Notes under the pieces: generated by a model
What the model was told of the DNA's origin: nothing
What the model saw: only the letters and a program-made list of their open reading frames with translations
The model's database searches: none
Position numbers and translations under genes: made by a program
Part shown: positions 54,804-64,000 of the stretch, one piece after another
How positions within the stretch are numbered: the stretch's first letter is position 1
Layout of the letters: each line of letters starts with the position of its first letter
NCBI RefSeq assembly: GCF_001662305.1
Contig: NZ_BDEP01000001.1
Location: 1-64,000, forward strand
Source: Halomonas caseinilytica
GTDB lineage: Bacteria > Pseudomonadota > Gammaproteobacteria > Pseudomonadales > Halomonadaceae
DNA length: 64,000 nucleotides
Direction: 5' to 3'

Positions 54804-55313
54804 TCATTGCCTGGCGTCATGTGCCGCCTGGGTCTGACGCTCTTCCTCCTCTTCTGCCCGCTTGCGCAGCTTCTTGCGCAATGCGGCCTTCTCGTGGCGC
54901 AGCTGTTGCTCGGGCGTCTTCAACTCCAGAGGCGGCACGCTGGCGGGTTTGCCCGCTTCGTCCACCGCGACCATGGTCAAGTAACAGCTATTGGTGTGAC
55001 GGATCAGCTTGTTCTGTATGTCCTCGGCTATCACCTTGATGCCGACTTCCATGGACGAACGTCCCACGTGGTTGACGCTGGCCAGGAAGGTCACCAGTTC
55101 GCCGACATGGATCGGCTGCTTGAAGCGTACCTGGTCCACCGACAGTGTCACGACATAGCTCCCCGAATAGCGGCTGGCACAGGCATAGGCGACCTCGTCG
55201 AGTTTCTTCAAGATGGCGCCGCCATGGACCTTGCCACTGAAGTTTGCCATATCGGGAGTCATCAGCACGGTCATGGTGAGTTCGTGCTGACCGGGCAGTG
55301 CATGTTCCGTCAT
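54804..55313 (-). CDS. Acyl-CoA thioesterase, hotdog fold
   Basis: The 169 residues carry a single hotdog domain: LMTPDMANFSGKVHGGAILKKLDEVAYACASRYSGSYVVTLSVDQVRFKQPIHVGELVTFLASVNHVGRSSMEVGI, matching bacterial BACH/YkhA-like acyl-CoA hydrolases, then a charged C-terminal helix (QQLRHEKAALRKKLRKRAEEEEE). It would hydrolyse fatty acyl-CoA in the cytoplasm. The start at 55313 agrees with relatives; a longer frame starts at 55346 or 55406. Confidence 0.88.
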   Translation of the reverse strand: MTEHALPGQHELTMTVLMTPDMANFSGKVHGGAILKKLDEVAYACASRYSGSYVVTLSVDQVRFKQPIHVGELVTFLASVNHVGRSSMEVGIKVIAEDIQNKLIRHTNSCYLTMVAVDEAGKPASVPPLELKTPEQQLRHEKAALRKKLRKRAEEEEERQTQAAHDARQ

Positions 55314-55444
55314 TTGCAGGGTCTCTTGTGGAGGTTGCCCCAGCATAACGCCTTGCCGCCGTAATGGGGACAAGGCGAGCCACACATATGCCATGCGTTG
55401 ATTCATGGCGCCGGCTGCCGGGGCCAGCCGTCAATCCGGCACCG

Positions 55445-56770
55445 CTAGAGCCAGGTCAGGACGGCGGCGATGATCACGCCCGTCAGCAGCAACTGGACCA
55501 GGCAGAACCCCATGATGTCCTTGGCCTTGAGACCGGCGATGCCGAGGACCGGCAGGGCCCAGAAGGGTTGCAGCAGGTTGGTCCAGGCATCGCCCCAGGC
55601 CACGGCCATGGCCACGCGGGGAATGTCCACGCCCAGGGCCTCGGCGGCCGGCAGCATGACCGGCGCCTGCACGGCCCATTGGCCGCCGCCGGAGGGCACG
55701 AAGATGTTGACGATGCCGGCGCTGATGAAGGTCCAGAAGGGCAGCGAGGCTTCCGAAGCCATCGAGATCAGGGCGCCGGAGAGCGTCTCGGCCAGTCCGG
55801 ACTGGACCATGATCGCCATGATCCCGGCATAGAAGGGGAACTGGATGACGATGCCGGCGCCGCCCTTGATCGCTTCATGCAGGCTCTCGAGCAGGCTGCG
55901 GGGCGTGCGATGCAGAACGATGGCCAGGAACAGGAAGAGAAAGTTGACCACGTTGAGGTTGAGACCGCCACCACGCAGCACGAAGTGGTCGAGCAGGAAC
56001 AGCAGCCCCGGAATCCCCACCAGCCAGGCCAGGGTCACGCTGTTCTCGAGACGCTCCGCTGGCCGGGTGATGCGCACGCGTCGTGTCTCGTCCTCGTTCA
56101 GCAGGCTCGGGTCGATGTACACGCTGTCCTTTTCGTCGGGCAGCATCATGCGGTTGATCAACGGCATGGCGATGAACAGCACCACCACGATGCCGAGATT
56201 GAACAGCGAGAAGACGGTCTCGGAGGTGCCGATGACGCCGATCTGTTCGGCGGCGAAATGGCCGTCGGTGGCGATGGTCAGGGGCACCGAGCCGGCCAGC
56301 CCGCCGTGCCAGACGATGAAGCCCGAGTAGGCGCTGGCGACCAGCAGACGATAGTCGACGCGGATCTGGCGGGCCAGCTCCTTGGCGAACAGCGCGCCTA
56401 CCACCAGGCCGAAGCCCCAGTTGATCCAGCTGGCGGCCAGCGACACCAGGGTGACCAGGACGATGGCGGCGCCGGCGTTGTTGGCCAGGCCGGCCAGGCG
56501 TTGCAGCAGTCGCTTGACCGGGGGCGAGCTGGCCAGCATGAAGCCGGTGACCAGTACCAGCAGCATCTGCATCGAGAACGACAGCAGATTCCAGAAACCG
56601 TCGCCCCAGAAGCGGAGGACCGTCAGTGGCGTCTGACGTTCGAAGGCGATGGCGGCGGCAGCGGCGATCACCGTCAGCAGCAGCACGAAAATGTAGGGGT
56701 CAGGGAGATACCGCTCGACCAGTTTGACCGCTGGACGCGACAGTGACTTGAGCATGGTGCTGGGCCTCAT
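55445..56770 (-). CDS. atoE: Short-chain fatty acid transporter AtoE
   Basis: This 441-residue inner-membrane protein with about eleven to twelve membrane segments matches AtoE: LPDPYIFVLLLT, FWGDGFWNLLSFSMQMLLVLVTG, WINWGFGLVVGALFAKELAR, IQFPFYAGIMAIMVQSGLAE, and FVPSGGGQWAVQAPVMLPAAEALG. It is expected to move short-chain fatty acids such as acetoacetate or butyrate. No atoDAB genes are adjacent. An alternative start five codons in (56755) has a better-placed GAGG. Confidence 0.92.
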   Translation of the reverse strand: MRPSTMLKSLSRPAVKLVERYLPDPYIFVLLLTVIAAAAAIAFERQTPLTVLRFWGDGFWNLLSFSMQMLLVLVTGFMLASSPPVKRLLQRLAGLANNAGAAIVLVTLVSLAASWINWGFGLVVGALFAKELARQIRVDYRLLVASAYSGFIVWHGGLAGSVPLTIATDGHFAAEQIGVIGTSETVFSLFNLGIVVVLFIAMPLINRMMLPDEKDSVYIDPSLLNEDETRRVRITRPAERLENSVTLAWLVGIPGLLFLLDHFVLRGGGLNLNVVNFLFLFLAIVLHRTPRSLLESLHEAIKGGAGIVIQFPFYAGIMAIMVQSGLAETLSGALISMASEASLPFWTFISAGIVNIFVPSGGGQWAVQAPVMLPAAEALGVDIPRVAMAVAWGDAWTNLLQPFWALPVLGIAGLKAKDIMGFCLVQLLLTGVIIAAVLTWL

Positions 56771-56833
56771 CTCGGGTCAGGGAAATACGGCTTGAATGAC
56801 GGCACGTGCAAATCGCCATGCCGCACGGCGCTG

Positions 56834-56889
56834 GGAAGCTCGCCTAACGGTTTGTTATGTCTCGCTTTCTGCGCGTCATTTGCTTTGCG
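56834..56889 (+). repeat. 56 bp interspersed repeat, copy B
   Basis: It aligns without gaps to 22745-22800 (about 42 of 56 identical by eye). It lies in the 275 bp between the atoE start and the MATE gene stop, which otherwise shows nothing I recognise. Confidence 0.55.
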
Positions 56890-57045
56890 CTTCACGACGC
56901 TCGGCTATTCAATCAGCCTTGCCATCGTGGCCGAAAATACTGAGAAATCTCGTTAGATCAGGAAGTTGGGCAGCATCAAATTGCCCGACTTCCCGGGAGC
57001 TGTCAAAGCCACCAAAGTCCAATGACTGAAGAGGGCGGTGTGTCC

Positions 57046-58365
57046 TCAGGCATCTCGCCAGTGCCACCGACGATAGTGCCGATAATAGGCGATCAGTACG
57101 GCCGAGCGCGTTGCGGTGAAGACAGTGAAGGCCAGCCACAGGCCGTGATTGCCAAGCGGTTGAGTGAGCCACCAGACGGGGAGGTAGACCGCCAGGCCGA
57201 TGAAGATGCTGTTGCGCATCTCACGGATTGCCGTGGCGCCGATGAACACGCCGTCCAGCAAGTAACTCCATACCGCAATCAACGGCATGGCCACCACCCA
57301 GGGCAGGTACTCGCCGGCATTGGCACGGACATCCGGCAGGCCGGTGAGCAGCGCGATCAGCCAGTGACCGCCCAGCGCGAAGGCCAGGGCGGCGATGCCT
57401 GCGGTCAGCAATGAGAAGCGGGTCGCGCCGCGCACTGCTTGGGCGAATTCCTGCCAGCGACCACGACCCACGGCGTGGCCGGTCAGGGCTTCGGCGGCGT
57501 GGGCGAAGCCATCCAGGCCGTAGGAAGTGAGCATGATGAACTGCAGCAGCACCGCGTTGGCGGCCAGGATGGTGTCGCCTTGAGCCGCGCCCTGGGCGGT
57601 GAAGAAGGCCGTGGCGAACAGCAGCCCCAGGGTGCGCACGAAGAGGTTGGCATTGACCTGGAAAAGCTCGGCGTAAGCGCCGAGACGCAGGAGACGTTCG
57701 CGCCGGAAGCGTCCCTCGAGCCGCCGCAGTTGACGGCTGACCAGCCAGAGGCCCACCGCCAGAGCGCTGAAGTCGGCAATGACCGTGGCCCAGGCCACGC
57801 CATCGCTGGTCATGCCGAACCCGACCACGAAGAGCAGATCGAGCAGGATGTTCACGGCGTTGGTCAGCACCAGGATGATCAGCGTCACCCGGGAATTCTG
57901 CTGGCCGAGGAACCAGCCGAGGATCGCATAGTTGGCCAGTACCGCCGGTGCCGACCATAGACGAATCCGTGCGTACTCGCCGGCCAATGCCGTGGCCTCG
58001 GCGCTGCCGTCCAGCAGCCAGAGGCCGAGGTCGACCAGAGGGCCGCCCGCCAGGATCAGCACGAGGCCGATGCCCAGTGCCAGCAGCATCGATTGGCCCA
58101 GCAGGTTGCGTACACCCTCGTCGTCGCCGCGTCCCGCAGCCTGGGAGGTCAGGCCGGTGGTGCCCATGCGGAGAAAGCCGAAGCCCCAGTAGAGAAAGCC
58201 GAACAGGGTCGCGCCGAGCGTGACCGCAGCCAGATAGCGGGAATCCGGCAGGTGGCCCACCACGGCGGTGTCCACCAGGCCGAGCAGCGGTACGGTGATG
58301 TTGGAGAGGATGATCGGCCAGGCCAGGGACCAGACACGCCGTTGGTCGGGATCGGAAGATGACAC
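57046..58365 (-). CDS. MATE family efflux transporter, DinF-like
   Basis: This 439-residue inner-membrane protein has twelve membrane segments with an internal repeat. The start WSLAWPIILSNITVPLLGLVDTAVVGHLPDSRYLAAVTLGATLFGFLYWGFGFLRMGTTGLTSQAAG is characteristic of the DinF branch. It exports drugs or metabolites using a sodium or proton gradient; substrate unknown. It follows the ferredoxin gene on the same strand, but a terminator lies between. Confidence 0.91.
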   Translation of the reverse strand: MSSSDPDQRRVWSLAWPIILSNITVPLLGLVDTAVVGHLPDSRYLAAVTLGATLFGFLYWGFGFLRMGTTGLTSQAAGRGDDEGVRNLLGQSMLLALGIGLVLILAGGPLVDLGLWLLDGSAEATALAGEYARIRLWSAPAVLANYAILGWFLGQQNSRVTLIILVLTNAVNILLDLLFVVGFGMTSDGVAWATVIADFSALAVGLWLVSRQLRRLEGRFRRERLLRLGAYAELFQVNANLFVRTLGLLFATAFFTAQGAAQGDTILAANAVLLQFIMLTSYGLDGFAHAAEALTGHAVGRGRWQEFAQAVRGATRFSLLTAGIAALAFALGGHWLIALLTGLPDVRANAGEYLPWVVAMPLIAVWSYLLDGVFIGATAIREMRNSIFIGLAVYLPVWWLTQPLGNHGLWLAFTVFTATRSAVLIAYYRHYRRWHWRDA

Positions 58366-58423
58366 GGTGGCTCCGGAAGTTCAGCGAGCCCGATAGGATG
58401 GGGGAGACGGCTCGTCTGAGCAA

Positions 58424-58453
58424 GAAAACGGCCCTCGCCTCGACGAGAGCCGT
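58424..58453 (-). terminator. Terminator after the ferredoxin gene
   Basis: On the minus strand ACGGCTCTCG and CGAGGGCCGT pair with one G-T wobble (58453-58428), followed by TTTT then CTT. It lies 32 bp after the ferredoxin stop. Confidence 0.75.
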
Positions 58454-58484
58454 GTCTTTCAAGGGAGGCAGGCGCGCGCCGATC

Positions 58485-58895
<411 letters not shown>

Positions 58896-58928
58896 TCAGT
58901 ACCGGGCACACAAGACCGAGTGCCACGG

Positions 58929-61327
<2,399 letters not shown>

Positions 61328-61486
61328 GCCGGGTTCCTCGTTGGATTGAAATAGCAGGGCAGAATCGTCTCTCGATAGGCCATGGATCATAGCACCCGGC
61401 CCGCCACGGCGTCATGCCGGGCCGCTGCGCCGGGGCGATGGCGGCTGCTAGAATGCTCGACCGTCGACATCGCCATCGGTTCCCCC

Positions 61487-62176
61487 ATGACTGGACATTC
61501 CCGCGCCATCACCTCCAATCAGCCCGGTCCCCACCGGGATCTGACGCGTCGCGTCGAGCGAGCGCTGCAACACCCCCTGCGCAAGCCTGTGGCCGACCAT
61601 ACTCGCGAGGCGTTCGAGCGAGCCGAGCACTGGCGTGACGCCCGGGCGAGGATGCCACTGATCCTGGATGCCGGTTGCGGGGTCGGGCTGTCGACCCGAC
61701 GCCTGGCCAGTGAACACCCGGGCTGCGCGGTGATCGGCGTCGATCGCAGCGCCGATCGCTTGTCGCGGGATCACGGGCCGCTGCCCGACAACGCCCTGCT
61801 GGTGCGTGCCGACCTGGTCGATTTCTGGCGGCTGGCGCTGGCCGAGGGGTGGCAGCCGGCGCGGCATTATCTGCTGTATCCCAATCCCTATCCCAAGTCG
61901 GTGCATCTCAAGATGCGCTGGCATGGCCACCCGATCTTTCCGGTCATCCCGGCGCTGGGCGGTCGCTTCGAGCTGCGTTCCAACTGGCGACTCTACGTCG
62001 AGGAGTTTGCCCTGGCATTGCGGCAGGCCACTGGCGTCGAGGCAGGCGTCGAGGCGTTCGAGCCTGATGGCGAGCCGCTGACCCCCTTCGAGGGCAAGTA
62101 TCGGCAAAGTGGGCAGTCGCTCTGGCGGCTGGTGACCGAGTTGCCGCATCGCCCCGAGCTGCTGCCTGTCGAGTAA
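61487..62176 (+). CDS. TrmB-like SAM-dependent methyltransferase
   Basis: The 229 residues contain a class I methyltransferase core: LILDAGCGVGLSTRRLASEHPGCAVIGVDRS (SAM-binding motif I) and HYLLYPNPYPKSVHLKMRWHGHPIFP, which parallels the FPDPWPKKRH catalytic segment of tRNA (guanine-N7) methyltransferase TrmB. Several catalytic residues differ, so this is a TrmB relative rather than certain TrmB. The ATG at 61487 is assumed; the frame is open further upstream. It is divergent from fabY and convergent with a LysR gene. Confidence 0.8.
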   Translation: MTGHSRAITSNQPGPHRDLTRRVERALQHPLRKPVADHTREAFERAEHWRDARARMPLILDAGCGVGLSTRRLASEHPGCAVIGVDRSADRLSRDHGPLPDNALLVRADLVDFWRLALAEGWQPARHYLLYPNPYPKSVHLKMRWHGHPIFPVIPALGGRFELRSNWRLYVEEFALALRQATGVEAGVEAFEPDGEPLTPFEGKYRQSGQSLWRLVTELPHRPELLPVE

Positions 62177-62179
62177 GCG

Positions 62180-63073
62180 TTATCTGAGTCGGTGATCGCG
62201 AAACCGTTCACCCAGGGTGCGCTGTAGCCACTGGGCGATGGGGCCGCGTCCGCTGTCGCGGCGGGAGACCGTCTCGACCTCGATGACCGGCGGGATGCCG
62301 AGGGCATCGCTGGCCAGGTGGATGAGATCGTCGCGAAAGGGCGGGTATTGGGCGATGTGCTGTGGTACCAGGGCCCAACCGAGCCCCCGGGTCGCCAGTT
62401 CGGCCATGGAGTAGAAGCTGTTGAGTCGCCAGAACTGGGCGCTCAGTGGTTGCCAGGCATCGCCCTCGCTGCGTGAAGCGATCAATAGCTGGCGATGCCC
62501 GGCCAGATCGCCCGCTGAGGGCGCGGGAAGCTCGGCGAGGGGATGGTGACGCGCGACGACCAGGGCTTGCTGGAGATGGGCGATGCGAATGCCCTCCAGC
62601 AGCGGCCCCTGGCCCTGCTGGCGCAGGAGGATGCCAAGGTCGGCGGTCTGGTCTTCCACCCAGCCGGCGATATCGCCCTGGGCGCCATAGAGCAGCGTCA
62701 GTTGCAGGGCCGGGTAGTGGCCGGCCAATGCTTCCAGGCTCTCGTCCACCGGCGGCATTTCCACCAGCGCCTCGTCGATGGCCAGCACCAGCCGTGCTTC
62801 CTCGCCCTGGCCGATGGCTTGGGCCCGGGATTCGAGTCGCTGACACTGGCGGATGACCGCCCGCGCCTCGTGGAGCAGTGCGGCGCCTGCCTCGGTGAGG
62901 CGGGGCATCCGGCCCGTGCGGTCGAATAGCTGGCAGTCCAGGTCGGTCTCCAGGTGCGCGATGGCGGTGCTGATCGCGGACTGGACCCGGCCCAGATGGC
63001 GGGCCGCCGCCGAGAAAGAGCCCCGCTCGGCGCAGGCGATGAGGATTTCGAGCTGGTCAAGACTCCAACGCAT
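62180..63073 (-). CDS. LysR-family transcriptional regulator
   Basis: The 297 residues have an N-terminal winged helix (LDQLEILIACAERGSFSAAARHLGRVQSAISTAIAHLETDLDCQLFDRTGR) and a LysR effector domain. It is divergent from the PACE-SMR exporter pair, 121 bp away, in the layout reported for PACE genes such as aceI with its LysR regulator AceR. It probably controls these exporters in response to an amine-type compound. Confidence 0.9.
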   Translation of the reverse strand: MRWSLDQLEILIACAERGSFSAAARHLGRVQSAISTAIAHLETDLDCQLFDRTGRMPRLTEAGAALLHEARAVIRQCQRLESRAQAIGQGEEARLVLAIDEALVEMPPVDESLEALAGHYPALQLTLLYGAQGDIAGWVEDQTADLGILLRQQGQGPLLEGIRIAHLQQALVVARHHPLAELPAPSAGDLAGHRQLLIASRSEGDAWQPLSAQFWRLNSFYSMAELATRGLGWALVPQHIAQYPPFRDDLIHLASDALGIPPVIEVETVSRRDSGRGPIAQWLQRTLGERFRDHRLR

Positions 63074-63194
63074 GATATACGCGACCTATCTGAAAAATTG
63101 ATGGATTCCAACTCGCACCCATCGCCATCATGGCGAGAATAGGAGGCCACGTCGAGGCCATGTTGGCCTGAGGGACCCGAGTGAGGAGGTCACG

Positions 63195-63614
63195 ATGCGT
63201 TCCTGGAAGGAAAGGATCACGCACACTCTGCTTTTCGAAATGGGCGGACTGGTGCTGGTAACACCGCTGGCGAGCTGGCTGACCGGTCACGGCCTGAGCG
63301 AGATCGGAGTGCTGGCGGTGGGGCTGGCCAGTGCTGCCATGCTCTGGAACCTGGTCTGGAACCGGCTCTTCGATGTCTGGGTGCCGACGCGACGCCGTTC
63401 CCTCGTCCAGCGGATGGCCCAGGCCTTCGGCTTCGAGCTGGGGCTTTTGATCATGACGCTGCCGGCGGTGGCCTGGTGGCTCGGCATCGGGATCGTCGAG
63501 GCATTCTGGCTGGATCTCGGGTTCATGCTGTTTTTCCTGCTCTATGCCATGGTATTCAACACGCTTTTCGATCATGTCATGCGCCGGCGGCTGGCGCAGG
63601 GGGAGTGCGGATGA
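63195..63614 (+). CDS. PACE family antimicrobial efflux protein
   Basis: The 139 residues form four membrane helices with tandem bacterial transmembrane-pair domains. Conserved PACE features include RITHTLLFEMGG with the essential Glu near 15, AMLWNLVWNRLFD and its second copy YAMVFNTLFDHV (N-x-x-F-D). Proteins like AceI export chlorhexidine and short-chain diamines. The end overlaps the SMR gene start by 4 bp, so two exporters are co-translated. Confidence 0.93.
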   Translation: MRSWKERITHTLLFEMGGLVLVTPLASWLTGHGLSEIGVLAVGLASAAMLWNLVWNRLFDVWVPTRRRSLVQRMAQAFGFELGLLIMTLPAVAWWLGIGIVEAFWLDLGFMLFFLLYAMVFNTLFDHVMRRRLAQGECG

Positions 63615-63940
63615 GTTATGTATTTCTCGCCCTGGCGATCATCGCCGAGGTCGTCGCCACATCGGCGCTCAAGGCATCGGACGAGTTTTCGCGTTTCTGG
63701 CCGAGCGTTCTGGTGGTGGTGGGCTATGTCACGGCCTTCTATCTGTTGACGCTGGTGTTCCGCACTCTGCCGGTAGGCATTACCTATGCGGTCTGGGCGG
63801 GGCTTGGCATCGTGCTGGTAACGCTAGTCGGCATGGTGGTCTACGGCGAACGCCCCGACCTGCCGGCGGTGGTGGGCATGGCCCTGATCATCGGCGGCGT
63901 GGCGGTGATTCAGGTGTTTTCCTCGTCGACGCCACACTGA
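63611..63940 (+). CDS. SMR family multidrug transporter
   Basis: The 109 residues form four membrane helices typical of small multidrug resistance proteins: MSYVFLALAIIAEVVATSALKASDEF with the essential Glu14, PVGITYAVWAGLGIVLVTLVG, and GMALIIGGVAVIQVFS. These work as dimers exchanging protons for quaternary amines or guanidinium. It looks like the EmrE branch (YAVWAGLG) rather than Gdx, but specificity is inferred. The final 60 bp of the window (63941-64000) show no gene. Confidence 0.93.
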   Translation: MSYVFLALAIIAEVVATSALKASDEFSRFWPSVLVVVGYVTAFYLLTLVFRTLPVGITYAVWAGLGIVLVTLVGMVVYGERPDLPAVVGMALIIGGVAVIQVFSSSTPH

Positions 63941-64000
63941 GCCGAGATACGGTCGAAACGCCCTCCATGCCCGGGTAAACTGCGGAGTCGCGCCGTTGCC

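Noticed and set aside
56834..56963. Integron attC site in repeat copy B (GCCTAAC ... GTTAGAT)
   Set aside because: Core-like heptamers occur at plausible distance, but inner arms are not complementary, copy A lacks the second core, and there is no integrase or cassette.

Overview
This 64 kb window is GC-rich chromosomal DNA from a gammaproteobacterium, most likely a moderately halophilic Halomonadaceae member (Halomonas or a close relative). The signs are an ectoine hydroxylase (ectD), a FabY-type ketoacyl-ACP synthase, the polA / DUF2782 / type II homoserine kinase neighbourhood shared with Pseudomonas, a membrane PQQ glucose dehydrogenase and a TRAP transporter. Genes are dense, often joined by ATGA overlaps, and lie on both strands. 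No phage, complete insertion sequence or CRISPR array was seen.

Layout. 0-7.7 kb is housekeeping: gloA2-like, hisC, an NlpE-like lipoprotein, radA, selD-mnmH (tRNA selenouridine), a frameshifted amidotransferase relic, an alkyltransferase-like gene and a yjaG-like gene. 7.7-14.7 kb is accessory: an outer-membrane protein, a secreted methyl-parathion-hydrolase-like metallo-hydrolase divergent from a LysR regulator, then a three-domain acyl carrier / thioesterase / cytochrome P450 protein divergent from a clear RhlA homologue, with 830 bp of AT-richer DNA between them. This segment ends at a tRNA Phe-Gln-Thr cluster. 15.3-22.6 kb holds yggX-mutY, asmA, a panM-like gene and hisBHAF. 22.9-26.4 kb is a zinc uptake locus (znuCB, znuA, zinT) around a palindromic Zur-like site. 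26.5-37.3 kb holds ectD, a fumarylacetoacetase-family gene, gcd, DUF2782-thrB-speA and polA. 37.3-39.6 kb is a second P450 with an ABM-domain partner and an ArsR regulator. 39.7-46.8 kb carries an iron ABC transporter with genes on both strands and a TRAP transporter. 47.1-64 kb holds tmcA, pepD-rmuC, a 140 bp MITE-like element beside dps, paired lipoproteins, a HIT protein, entericidin, a thioesterase, atoE, a MATE exporter, ferredoxin, coaD-fabY, a TrmB-like methyltransferase, a LysR regulator, and PACE plus SMR drug exporters.

The most striking content is the RhlA homologue paired with the ACP-TE-P450 polypeptide. RhlA enzymes dimerise 3-hydroxyacyl chains taken from acyl carrier protein. 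A P450 physically joined to a carrier domain and a releasing thioesterase suggests oxidation of carrier-bound acyl chains, so the pair could make an oxidised hydroxyalkanoyl lipid. This is inference; no rhamnosyltransferase, ligase or exporter lies beside them.
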